A DNA stretch of 64,000 nt from Helianthus annuus (GCF_002127325.2 NC_035443.2:146888915-146952914), one strand, 5' to 3'. Counted from the first letter of the stretch, positions 46,750 to 57,140 are shown. Made by a program: numbers and translations. Notes: generated from the sequence alone by a model not told the origin.

Positions 46750-46786
46750 GTCTCCCCTACTTTAGGAAATTTCGTCCCGAAATTTT
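46750..46786 (-). promoter_or_regulatory. Polypurine tract and stem of gag-only Tekay element
   Basis: The minus strand reads AAATTTCGGGACGAAATTT, an inverted repeat, then AAAGTAGGGGAGAC next to the LTR. The stem sequence is nearly that of element B. Confidence 0.8.
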
Positions 46787-48158
46787 ATTCTAGAGGAAAC
46801 TTGTGAAGACAACTGTGATCGTTTCGCTTTCAAATGAATCCTTCGTTTCCCAAGTAGAACTCTAGGTCACGTTTGGATTCTTAGCGAATCTGTTAACTGC
46901 CAAAATGTCGTTGTTGTAGTACCAAAAACATGGGGTTTTGAACAACGGATAGGAGAATGTTTCCTATGAAGACTATTATAGGAAACTTGTGTGTGCTCGA
47001 AATCAGAGTCGGAGAATGCAAAATAAGATTGACATTGGTCAAGGTCCAGGACTTCTAGCAATTTAAATAACGCTACTTTCGCAATGTAATAAGGAACACT
47101 TATATATAGGAAGTACCAGCGGCGTATCCACCATGCCCTTTTTACATTGTTCCCGTCTCGTTATTCTTATCACTATAGGTCTTAACACATGACAAAACTT
47201 GCTGTGGTTTCTGTGCACTGAATTCCATAATTACGTATGCATCCATAATTACGTAATTCCTTGCACAGTCCGCACAGTTCATCTCATAATGTGTAGGGTA
47301 AAATCAATCGAATAACCATGAAATGACTTGACTAGACCACCAAAGGATCTTTTTAACTAGATCAATGAACGATCCTTTTAACCAGATCAACACATGATCT
47401 TCCTTAACTAGACCGTTGTATGATCTCTTTAAATAGACCACTTAAGGGATCTTTATAACTCGGAACCAAATAATCGTTTTGAATCAGCACTTTGGAATCC
47501 AAGGTTCTTACTATTTGCATAGAAGCCCCTTAAGGATTTAAGACAGTACTTTGAGTATCCTTCTGAGAATCTAACATATGAAAATACGGAAGATTTCACC
47601 AGGACTTAGATAACGAGCTTTGGAGTTACACATAAACACAAAATCACCAAATTATGTATTCGTTAATTTAATTATTAGCTCGTTTGTGAATTTGAAGTAC
47701 ACTAGAAATCCAATCACGGACTTCAATTAGTACTTTAAAATATCCTCAAGAATCTAACTATGAAGATAGGAAGATCTTATAAGGATTTGGAATTTGTTTC
47801 TGTCATGTTATAATATTCGTATTAGGATAAATAAAGAATCCAATTAAGGACTTACGACAGTACCTTTATCAAATCAAAGATTTGAAATGGTACTTTAAGT
47901 ATCTGATTAAGGATTGCACCTGTACTTTGTTTCTTAAAAGAAACTAGTACTTAGGATTTTTGGGGAGATCACATATGATCATAGAATAAAGGAATCACAC
48001 GAGAAGTTTGTTCTGAAAAGAACATGGTTCTTTTTGTGTCGATATTGTAGGGGTATGTCGACACATACACACAATCGTATCAGTTTTGGAAATAAAATTG
48101 GAACAACCATTTTATTTATAATAACTGAATTGTCTCAAATGTCAAAGGAAACAAAAGT
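46787..48158 (-). other. Non-coding region replacing pol in gag-only Tekay element
   Basis: 1.37 kb without domains. On the plus strand, 47345-47465 holds diverged repeats of a TTTAACTAGATCAnnnnnnGATC unit (about four copies), and 47520-47970 holds several copies of an AAGGATTTnnGACAGTACTTTGAGTATC-like unit. It may be divergent spacer rather than remains of pol. Confidence 0.65.
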
Positions 48159-49313
48159 CTAATTGTTCACTGCTGCATTGTCATTTGCGTTTGCCTCGTT
48201 TATGTTAAATGCTCGTCCGCGTGCTGGATTTGCATTAACAAGTCTCGGGCAATTGTTCCGATAGTGAGTAAGATCACCACAGTTATAGCACGATCCAGGT
48301 GGAAACCGTGCTTGAACAGCAGCAGGATTTGTAGCATTCTGGTTTTGGATAACATGACGGCAGGTTTCGACCAAATGTCCCAATTGCCCACAGTGGGTAC
48401 ACTTGAGACACGGTGTTTGATTCACATGATGACGGTTGCATTTGTTGCACAAGGGTGCAGTACCAATATAGTTCTTCCTAGCACGAGGCTGTGCTGGCTG
48501 ATTTGGTGCAACCTGATCATTCTGAGCAACTACTGCGAAGTTTTGTGAAGCCTTACGCTTCTTCGACTTCTTAGAGGACTCGGTCTGTTTATCCTTTAGT
48601 TTATCTTGTGCTGTCTTGTCAGATGGTCTCGGATCGCCTTTTCGGAAAAGCTTACCCTTCCTGATTTGAGATTCAGTCAGAGTGGCAGATAGTTCAATGG
48701 CTTGTCTGACGGTAGTAGGGTTGCTACCAGTAACAATATCCTGAACTGGGTCAGGAAGACCATCGATGTATCTTTCAATCGCCTTATCCAAGGGCGTAAC
48801 CATGGTAGGACATAACAGACTCAATTCCTCGTAACGATCAGTGTATGCTCGATGTTCACCGCTGTCTTGTTTGAGATCATCAAATTCCCGTTCCAAAGCC
48901 CTAAGCTCATGACGAGGACAGAATTCCTTCATCATTAGAGCCCGAAGCTCTTCCCAGGTTTGTGCCATTGCTACATCGGCACCTCGATCCCTCATTATGC
49001 CGTTCCACCATGTGAGTGCTCTTTTCTGGAACACACTTGACGCGAACTCAATTTTCCGCTCGTTTGGGCATTGCACATGACGAAACGTGCTTTCGAGACT
49101 CTCAAACCACTGTAGGAGCCCCGTGGCCCCTTCAGACCCAGTAAATGTAAGTGGCTTAGCTGAGTGGAATGTCTTAAAGGTGCACTGAACATTGTTATTG
49201 TTATTGTTTGCCTGATTTATCTGGGCGATAAGGTTCGGGAGTACAGCAGCGAATTGCTGAGCGATTAAGGCTGCCAAAGCGGCATCCTGAGCTTGATCAC
49301 GTCGAGGAGGCAT
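48159..49313 (-). CDS. gag: Intact Gag of gag-only Tekay element, 384 aa
   Basis: Open from ATG at 49313 (MPPRRDQAQDAALAALIAQQ) to the stop at 48159, with no stop or frameshift. An N-terminal helical segment is followed by the gag core at about residues 48-205 (TFTGSEGATGLLQWFESLES, LTWWNGIMRDRG, ELRALEREFDDLKQ, YIDGLPDPVQDIV), then a Lys/Ser-rich linker with nuclear-signal-like KKSKKRKAS. Three Cys/His clusters follow: [28 protein letters not shown] and CYNCGDLTHYRNNC. It ends with ARGRAFNINEANAND, the junction at which related elements continue into protease, so here the polyprotein is closed right after Gag. Expected role: capsid assembly and RNA packaging. It is the only undamaged retroelement gene in the window. 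Confidence 0.92.
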   Translation of the reverse strand: MPPRRDQAQDAALAALIAQQFAAVLPNLIAQINQANNNNNNVQCTFKTFHSAKPLTFTGSEGATGLLQWFESLESTFRHVQCPNERKIEFASSVFQKRALTWWNGIMRDRGADVAMAQTWEELRALMMKEFCPRHELRALEREFDDLKQDSGEHRAYTDRYEELSLLCPTMVTPLDKAIERYIDGLPDPVQDIVTGSNPTTVRQAIELSATLTESQIRKGKLFRKGDPRPSDKTAQDKLKDKQTESSKKSKKRKASQNFAVVAQNDQVAPNQPAQPRARKNYIGTAPLCNKCNRHHVNQTPCLKCTHCGQLGHLVETCRHVIQNQNATNPAAVQARFPPGSCYNCGDLTHYRNNCPRLVNANPARGRAFNINEANANDNAAVNN

Positions 49314-49942
49314 ATTCTAAAAGGGCAAAGAAACATGAGGGAAAAACGAGTGAGATGTCATTGGATATTCAAAACTGGATGTTTAAGAATATCGACAGAG
49401 CATAAGGATTGTGATCATTCGTTCGTTACTTAAAACAAACAAATGACACTGTGACAAATCAAAGTAAATGGGTCAACATAATGTATCACTGAAGACATGC
49501 TCGCCTATAAGTGAACACTCACCCCAAGAGTTCCCAGGTAAGAGTGACTGGTCCGATACTGCGGATTTGTACGAACACTCTAGCCTTAGACAGAAAACTC
49601 AGGGTACAGGCATTCACTCTTCCAGTTTGCACATGTTCACATTATTTAGACCCAAACTTTGACGAGATTTTGAAAACTCAAAAGGCACAAAGCTAAAGAT
49701 GAATCAAACTGGAAGGGTTCAAAACCTTATAACAAAGGGTTCAAAACCTAGTAATCAATCATCCAAGGATAGATGATTAATTTTCGAAGCGGATTCGTTA
49801 TTGTGTTCTCGTTGTGGTTATCACCTAAGGATAGGTGACGTGTATTGTTTTAAGACTAAACACAAGATAACTTGTGTTAGGGTCCTAGGAAGGTTATAGT
49901 CTAGGTCAAAGCATTACTAATAACCTAATTCCCTATAACCAT
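49314..49942 (-). other. Leader of gag-only Tekay element
   Basis: About 630 bp between primer site and gag start. I see no frame. Short repeated words (TCAAAACC, AAGGATAGGTGA) occur near 49730-49830. Confidence 0.6.
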
Positions 49943-49956
49943 TGGCTCTGATACCA
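49943..49956 (-). other. Primer binding site of gag-only Tekay element
   Basis: The minus strand reads TGGTATCAGAGCCA, an intact match to the initiator-Met tRNA end, 7 bp from the LTR. Confidence 0.93.
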
Positions 49957-49963
49957 ACTTTTC

Positions 49964-52900
49964 TGTCACACCCCGACCACGTAAAACAACAAAACGTGGC
50001 GGAAACGTCGGGGAGTGTTGTAACAGAATCATTGTTTCACAACCATGGATTAAATAGTTTTTTTTTATTGAATTATTGAATTCGATGTTTTGGTACAATT
50101 TATAATAAAACAAATAATTGTTTCTCAGTTTTAAGTCGCTAAGGCACAAGTCCATCCTATATGTAGCGTGCATCAACAATCATCACATAGCAGTACCTGA
50201 AACATATATGAAAATATGGTACGTCAGCATAAAAATGCCTGTGAGTAACATAGGTTTTTGTGTATTAGATTCATGGCTTTAGATAATACGAGAAAAGATT
50301 TTATGTTTTCAAAATAGCCATGAATCTAATGTAAAAGTTTTGTTTCTGAAAACGTGCCGTTTTGGAAAAGGATTTATAGTATAGACAAAAATATACTTTG
50401 GTTTTGAAAAGTTTGTATAAATAATAGAACAAAGTATACTTAGGTTTTAAAATAGTTAAATGGATAGTATGTCAAAATATACTTTAGTAATTAAAATAAT
50501 AGTTTTGGTAGTATATCTCAAATATACTTTGGTTTAAGGATAAAAGTATTGGTAGTATATCAAATTATACTTTGGTTTTGAAAATAGCATATCAACTATG
50601 CTTTGGTTTAGAAATAGCATATCAACTATGCTTTAGATAGTATATCAAAATATACTTTAGTTTAAAATAACAAAGTTGGTAGTATATCAAACTATACTTT
50701 GGTAAACAGTAGCATATCAAACTATGCTTTGGTAAATAACAAAGTAGTATGTTAAAACATATGTTGGATTTTTGTACATAGTATATCAAAATATACTTTG
50801 GTAGATCACATTTGAGAGTACATCAGACTGTACTTTTGTAGTATATCAACATATACAAAGAAAGTGTGATTTGGTATTCATTCAAGCCTTAGTGTATCAA
50901 ACTACACTTTGGAGACTATAGAAATACCACGAAGGCAATTTCTATTTGGTTAAAATTTGGTTTCTGACATTCCATACAACAGGAATGGGGTGTCTAGTCC
51001 TATAGCGCTATATCATACTACCAATCGGCTGGGTAAATGTATAAAAATGGTACAATCCAACAATTTGTTTATTAAGTTTTGGAAAATCAGTGTTTAAACC
51101 ATAGGTAATTGTTTAATTTGTCAAAAGAATATGTATTAAGCATGTGTAATCATATAGTTTAAAATCAGGAAAATAACAGATAGGCATATATGTTTCACCC
51201 CAAAAAAATTGAAAACAGTAAAAGAGGGGACTATGTACTCACTTGAGATTGCAAGTATTCTTGATTAAGTGTCCTAACAAAGCTCGGGAAATCAAGGAAT
51301 CAAGTGGCACCTAGTATGGATCACTATGTTAAACAATCGGATCCTAAATCGGAAGATAGGATAGAATGAAGTTCTATAAATCAAATGAGTATTGCAACTC
51401 ATATGGCATGATTTAATAGACCTAACATTCTGATTGGAAGGCCTACCTAAGTGCTTTTGACCCGTTTCGACACATTATGGTAACATAAGCCACTATAATG
51501 CGTCGTTTGCGTAAAACTAGGTTCGGATGGTTAACTATGTGCTATGTCAAGTCTTACATGCCCAATTATCCCTAAACATGTTACTAATTCAGATTATATG
51601 TCAAAAATATGTTCACATAGTCAAAATACGGATTTTAGCTTCAAAAGGGCATTTTGGTCATTTCCTATGGGCATACAAGCTAACTAGCATACGACTAACC
51701 AATCCTATGTGATCATAAGATATAACCTCAGTGGTTATTCCCTATGCAACTATGATCACTAACTAAGCTTGGTCGGATCTTAAAGATCGACCAAATGGGT
51801 CGGGTTCGAAAGGCTAAGCGGTTGTTTAGACCGCTTACCTTACGACCCAAAACAAGCACTAATCTAATAGTGTCGAGTTAAACATATCAAAACATGTCTA
51901 ACCTACTGATTTGGTATCAAAACAAAGTGTTTTGATACCCTAAAGTAGTTCCGAGGCAAAATGCGTGCTAAAACGCATTTTGACCGAAACTTTGACTCGA
52001 CACTATAACTAGCTAACGTGGTAATCAGCAGCTATAATCACGAAGGATTATAACTATCATGACTACAATCACGTTTCAAAGTTCAATTGAACTTTGACTT
52101 GACCAATTGATGGTCAAAACCGAAAGTCAAACTGTTGGCCAAACTGTTTGACTTTCTGCTTAAACATAAAGAACAAGCATGAAAGAAGACTTACAAAGGG
52201 TCCTAGCTATCTTTTCTACAAAGAATAAAGTTCCAAGCAGATTAGAAAGCTCCCAAATCAGATTAGAGAGGTGAAGAGAAGGAAATGAGCAAAGAATGAG
52301 GAAGTTGGCCAAGCTATTTATAGTTGTTGATGATGAACAAGATCATTACAAGTGGTTTGATTAGCCATTAAGCAATGAATCACAACCATACATGTGTTAG
52401 GGACAGCTGGTATTACTTGGAGAGCACATAACTTGCTCAACACACCAAGAATTTACCAAAACAGCCCCTGAATTTGCAAACTGTTGCTGAAAACAGACTT
52501 TCTGCCCAGATGTGATGCTCGCGTAGCGCGACGGCATAGGCAGGAGGTGCTCGCGCTACGCTACCATGTGTCTGATTCAGCAAAGTTTCAAAAATGGCAG
52601 AAATGGTCCCTGCACGTGTTTAAAGCCTTTTTCGATGCGTTTAAACCCCGTTAACCTCATTAAAAGGCTCTAAAATGAAGTTAAAGCATAGGGGACTCAA
52701 AACATGCTCAAAAATATCTCGGATGTCGGTTCGTTTGATCGTACAATCGCGTTGTTCGGTTAATTACGACGGAAGTCGTAACGAACGCAAAATCGATCTA
52801 AATTAAGCGGCGAATGGAATTTTTGCATGGCGATCACTAAAATAAAAATATTTTAGTGTGTACAAAAATTTTGGATGTCCAGATGTGTCCAGAACGCAAG

Positions 52901-53408
52901 ATATGCGCGAAAATGCAAACTTACGCCGTTTTTGACACTTTTAGTCCCTGAATGATCATATAAGCATGTTTTCGCACACCGAACCACTCAAAGCTTGTTT
53001 CTAAGCTATGATTAGGTTATATATGGTATGTTTAACTTATGATCAAGTTCTGGACTGTTCGACACCATACGAATCGGTATAGTTTCGCAGTTTGACGCAA
53101 ATAGTCCCTGCGACCGAATAAACTTGTTTTTGCCATACCAAACCTTCCAAAACTTATTTCTAAGTTATGTAAAGGTCATTTAAGGTATGTTAAGCCTATT
53201 TCACTATTCCGGTGTGTTTGTTGCGCTAAAACTGATACGTTTACGCACCAGTGCGCATATAACTTTCCAGAAAGCGATTTAAAGCTCGGAATTGAACAAG
53301 AATTGATATGTGCAAAGGATACACATATTTATACAAATCCCAGGTATGAAACACAATGTTTCATAGGTTTGGCATTTGTTTGGTGTTCGAGGTGACACAG
53401 GTGTCATA
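49964..53408 (-). repeat. 5' LTR of gag-only Tekay element
   Basis: 3445 bp partner of 43296-46749. The outer end reads TGTCATA on the plus strand instead of TGTCACA, one substitution at the very terminus. Confidence 0.94.
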
Positions 53409-53497
53409 CAAAACTCGCCAAATTTAAAGGTAAAGGACACCGCCTGCAATTTGGTACAAACATAAAGGACAAAACTTGTAATTTACTCTTATAAATT

Positions 53498-53565
53498 TAA
53501 AACTTGACTAATGTGTAAAGTGGGCTTAAATATCAATAAAAATATATCACACCTTACACACACCA
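53498..53565 (+). repeat. Athila-like 3' LTR, last part
   Basis: Matches 28841-28908. Identity to the 5' LTR stops at CACACACCA, which marks the element's right end. The left flank is outside the window, so the target duplication cannot be tested. Confidence 0.85.
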
Positions 53566-55008
53566 GTAAGCGTTGAACAGCGTGTAAACAGAGTGTCGAA
53601 TGGTAGGGTGTTCGGATGGTGATCCGAATGGATGACCCTCCATTTGAGCGGATGGTCATTCGAATGAGTGTGTGGTGTTTGGAAAATCGTTAAAGTTTGA
53701 AGTTTTGTTAAAAGTGTTTAAGTATTGGGAATTATAAAGGGACATGTCACCGGGTCGAATGGTCATTCGATCGGATGGTCATCCGATCGGATGGCCTTTC
53801 GAGTGGACGATATGTTATTTGAAAACTTGTGAAATTTTCTAAGTTAAAAAGTTTGAGGTTTAACAGAGACGGCGTGATGACGTGTCGAACAACGGAAAAC
53901 ACACCAAGTCCAGCTCATTCGATCGGATGGGAATCACCCCATTCGATCAGACTCACTGTTCTTGACGAAGTTTCATGTCTGACCCGTTCATCGGTCATCT
54001 CTTCGGTGGAAATCTGTTTTCAAGCCGGCTCTCAAGTAAGGGTGGAGTAGAGAGTCTGAATGAACCCAGATCCATCGGTATTGTGAAGAAAGTTTGAAGA
54101 AAAGTTGAAGAAAAGTTGAAGGAAAGTTGAAAATAGTTGAAAAGTGTTGAGATCTTGTTGAGATTCGAGTCAAAACGTGTGAAATCTTTCAGATCTAGAA
54201 CCATTCTTGACCAATTGGTGTTCCTTAACCGTTTTCCGGAGCAAAACGGTGGAAACCACCTTCAAGAGGTCCGAATCAGTGATTTCAGAGAAAACGTAAG
54301 TGTTTGTGCGTGATTTTGATGAAGAAGATGGTGTAGAAGTGATTGGTGATGATGATTGTACAAGATTTGAAGAGAAAAGCTTACCAAAAAGCCTTCAATC
54401 TTGGTCAAAAGTGACTGAGAGCGACCTGAGTGCGTGTGGTCGGATGGATGTATCAAATCAGTGAAAGGAGATGTACGGCGGTATTTATAGAGGGTGGGAG
54501 AAGGGTTAAGGCGGTGCGCGAATTGGCAGTGGTCGGATGACCTTTCGGTCGGATGGCCATCCGGTCGGATATCGGTTGTCCATTCGATCGACCGAGTTGT
54601 GCGAGTTAGTTTTCCAACTTTCGTTTCGTGTGTTTAGCGTTGCGTTGCGTTTAAGCGAGTTGCGAGTAAGTTTTGGGCATGTAAGCGTTACGTTGATAAC
54701 CACATAACATTAAACAAATAATCACACAATTAACACACATAAGTAAATGCATAAAAATAAATTCGCGTTTCGAGTTTGCGTTGTGTTTGCGTTTGCGTTG
54801 AGTTTGCGTTGCGATAGCGTTTAGTCTAAACAATAATGAGATAATGCGATAAAATGCGTTTAATTAGCATATGTTGTAAACAGCGTTTAATTGCAATAAC
54901 TGTGTTTTGAATAAGCGTTGTAATAAGCGTTTAAAAATGCGTTTGAAAACATAGTTTAAAGTAGTTAACCCATAGCGATAATCGATATCTCGAGAGTACA
55001 AGCAATTA
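53566..55008 (-). mobile_element. LTR or leader fragment of an unidentified retroelement
   Basis: No pol or gag domain. The minus strand has a TATA box (CTATAAATA, plus 54482-54490) with palindromes upstream: the perfect CGGATGGCCATCCG at 54550-54563 and ATTCGATCGACCG nearby. Further CATTCGATCGGATG words lie downstream at 53605-53965. Repeated CAACTTTTCTT words lie near 54100-54150, and GCGTTTnnGCGTTG-like words fill 54600-54960. Boundaries are uncertain. Confidence 0.5.
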
Positions 55009-55404
55009 AGCAAGAAATGACAGATACAAGTAATGACCCGGGAAGTAGGGTTGTTTCAATGTCCACACTGCCCCCTGCTTTGTCCTGTTCCCATCCTCTC
55101 CAAGACGCGCACAACATTCCAAATTTAAAAAAATGTGCCGTTGATGAACGACTATATTACATAAAAAAAATATTCTTTATAAATAAACCAAATATCTTAT
55201 CCATTTTCAACATAATCTCCACCAAACTCTCTTCCTCTTTTATAAAATCTTTACAATTTTTTTTAAAAACTCTTCAACTTTTGCGATGGATTCATACAAC
55301 CCGTTAATCTTCAAAGATTGTTTTAATTATTAAGTTATGTAAGTTTTGAAAAATAAAAAAAGGTAGACTCATCCTCAAGATCTGAGTATGACCCCCTGAT
55401 AAGA
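55009..55404. other. Unassigned AT-rich stretch
   Basis: A TATA-like TTTATAAATA (near 55176) is followed about 110 bp later by ATG 55286 and a 15-codon frame (MDSYNP...), resembling the promoter and first codons of a PIF/Harbinger ORF1. Nothing more is supported. Confidence 0.35.
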
Positions 55405-55718
55405 CGATGGGGGATGGGGCGTTGGTTTTGGCGTTGAAGGAGGTTTAACGCTGGCTACACCACCTCGGTTCAGCGTTGGGCTTGGTGTTGCCCGCTTCGC
55501 GTGGAGCTGTGCCTGGCGTGGGGCGGGGGGCTGGGTGACGTGGCGGACTGTGGTTGGCTGGTTCAAAGTAACCGTTGGGGGTAGCCGTTGCCATATGGCT
55601 AGTTTAATTTTTTTTTTTTACATATTAAACCAATATATAAATACCCAACAATTTTTTTTTTCACAATTTTTACCACTTCTCTACTTTTTTCTACCATATC
55701 TCTTTATTTTTTATGAAA

Positions 55719-56094
55719 GAGTTAAATGGCATTTTAGTCCCTGTGGTTTGGGCCATTTTGCCAGTTTAGTCCAAAGGTTTCATTTTTAACCTGTGGGTCC
55801 AAAAAGGTTTCACAGCTGCCATTTTAGTCCACTTGGTTAACTTCATCCATTTTTTCTGTTAATGAGAAGGCCAATTTGGTCATTTTGTATGTAATTCTGT
55901 TAACTAAAAGGGCAATTCAGCCATATAAAATGACCGAATTGGCCTTCTCGTTAACAGAAAAAATGGATAAAGTTAACCCAATGGACTAAAATGGCAATTG
56001 TGAAACCTTTTTGGACCCACATGTTAAAAATGAAACCTTTGGACTAAACTGGCAAAATGGCCCAAACCACAGGGACTAAAATGGCATTTAACTC
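55719..56094. mobile_element. Mutator-type foldback MITE, 376 bp
   Basis: The two halves are inverted copies over nearly the whole length, starting GAGTTAAATGGCATTTTAGT at both ends. Nine-base flanks TTTATGAAA (55710-55718) and TTTATAAAA (56095-56103) match at eight of nine positions. No coding capacity. Confidence 0.85.
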
Positions 56095-56123
56095 TTTATA
56101 AAATCAACCCACAACATCCTACA

Positions 56124-56609
56124 ATGCATCCTTATAACTGCGACTACGACCCAAACAACCCATTTGGATACCAAGAAAACCCGAACCCTAGCCCGCCACC
56201 AAACTGTCCACCGCATCATCAACAAATACCCATTACCAACGACCATTCACAACAACCGAAACACGATTTAGTGTACTCACTGTGTCCTGATCTAGCTAGA
56301 ATCGCACCGTATATAGGAAACCGTGTATACACAAACTTTCCATATGACGACTCGTCTATTCCATTGTCGTAACAACAAATACCAGTTACCCTATCCCAAC
56401 CCGAATCCGTGCCCGAAACTCAACCGCAAGACGTTGGTGGTTCGTTATAAAAAACGACCAAAAATAGAAGCCACAAGAAAAAAACCGATGAAGAGAAAGC
56501 ATTAGTGGCCGCTCAACGAACACAAATAAAATGGACGCTTCAAGAAGAAGTTACTTTGACAAGACGTTGGATCGACGAATCGCAAAAACCGATTCATGGC
56601 ATTTTTTAA
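56124..56609 (+). pseudogene. PIF/Harbinger ORF1-like remnant
   Basis: One frame from ATG 56124 (MHPYNCDYDPNNPFGYQENP) to TAA 56607-56609, about 161 codons, with in-frame stops at 56370-56372 and 56448-56450. The N terminus is rich in Pro, Asn and Gln. The C-terminal part (KWTLQEEVTLTRRWIDESQK) resembles the start of the Myb/SANT-like domain of Harbinger ORF1 proteins, and the frame ends there, so the DNA-binding domain is truncated. ORF1 proteins help the transposase bind element ends and enter the nucleus. The transposase is missing. Confidence 0.6.
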
Positions 56610-56669
56610 TATAACCTATTTAATGTTTACAATATTATTGTTTTAAGTTTTAATATTAACTTTTTATAA

Positions 56670-56963
56670 GGGTGGACGGTATGGGTTGTTTGAGTGGGTT
56701 CGGTGATTGGTTTTACCGATCCGTGAACCACCCCGGCCGAATGTTTGAGTATGATTGATTGAGTTTAATGGTGGGTCCCAACCCCTTTCAACCAATCACA
56801 ATTTTTTTTTTTTTTTGAATTCTTTACCACTCTCTAGGTGTTTGAACCATACCCAGTGATTGAGTGCAAAATGGGGAGTGGAATGAGGACTTGACATGAC
56901 ATGATATTATTAGTTAGAGAATAACTCAAACACTCTAAAGTGATTGAACCATACCCTCCACCC
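56670..56963. mobile_element. Tourist-type (PIF/Harbinger) MITE, 294 bp
   Basis: Inverted ends GGGTGGACGGTATGGGTT and GGGTGGAGGGTATGGTTC, flanked by TAA on both sides (56667-56669 and 56964-56966), the 3-bp duplication typical of Harbinger. No frame. Confidence 0.85.
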
Positions 56964-57140
56964 TAATGTTTATAATATTATGTAGTTTTATTTTTAATTT
57001 TTCTTTGTAGTTTTTTTAAAATATAATCTTTTATTTTAATTAGTGTGCTCTTTTTATTAAATAAAGTTTTAAATAGTTTAAATAAAAAAAAATCACATGG
57101 CTGGTTATGCCCAGCTAAGAGACGCCCAACGGCACCCCTA

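Larger units (their letters stand above)
43296..53408 (-). mobile_element. Gag-only Tekay-type LTR retrotransposon (TR-GAG type)
   Basis: LTRs 43296-46749 (3454 bp) and 49964-53408 (3445 bp), with a perfect CAAAA duplication (43291-43295 and 53409-53413). The minus strand runs LTR, initiator-Met primer site, leader, intact gag, about 1.4 kb non-coding, purine tract, LTR. There is no protease, RT or integrase. About two dozen differences between LTRs by eye, including one 8-bp indel, make it young. Gag and purine-tract stem resemble Tekay elements. The layout fits what is called TR-GAG. Confidence 0.93.
42020..53488. mobile_element. Non-autonomous Mutator-like element (about 1.35 kb before secondary insertion)
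   Basis: Long terminal inverted repeats start GAGTAAATTACAAGTTTTGT at both ends and extend about 280 bp (left 42020-42300; right about 43090-43295 plus 53414-53488). A perfect 9-bp TTATAAATT duplication flanks it (42011-42019 and 53489-53497); nine-base duplications fit Mutator-like elements. The uninterrupted target is seen at 28831 in the 5' LTR. The core (42300-43090) has no convincing frame. The gag-only Tekay element inserted into the right inverted repeat. Confidence 0.92.
1..53565 (+). mobile_element. Athila-like gag-protease LTR retrotransposon, outermost host of the nest (5' end outside window)
   Basis: Bases 1-631 plus 28384-28908 match 40933-42019 plus 53498-53565, so these are the two LTRs of one element, each broken by later insertions. 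The internal region is 28909-32045. It has a primer site matching tRNA-Asp, an Athila-type gag and an aspartic protease with the D-L-G-A-S motif, but no reverse transcriptase, RNase H or integrase. A purine tract ending at 32045 precedes the 3' LTR. Reassembled, the LTR is about 3.0 kb; about 1.84 kb of the 5' LTR lies left of the window. The element is non-autonomous and old: visible LTR parts differ at about 3.5 percent of sites by eye. The Athila assignment rests on gag and protease style and the tRNA-Asp primer site. Confidence 0.8.
55405..57140 (+). mobile_element. Degraded PIF/Harbinger-like element carrying an ORF1 remnant (ends approximate)
   Basis: GC-rich ends (GGGGGATGGGGCGTTGG on the left; read inward from the right, AGGGGTGCCGTTGGGCGTCT) look like diverged inverted repeats. 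A promoter-like stretch and an ORF1-type frame lie between. A Mutator-type foldback MITE and a Tourist-type MITE have inserted into it. No transposase is present. Confidence 0.5.

Noticed and set aside
53988..54204. Minus-strand 61- and 69-codon frames rich in Phe and Ser
   Set aside because: They arise from short CAACTTTTCTT repeats in what looks like an LTR leader; no domain is visible.
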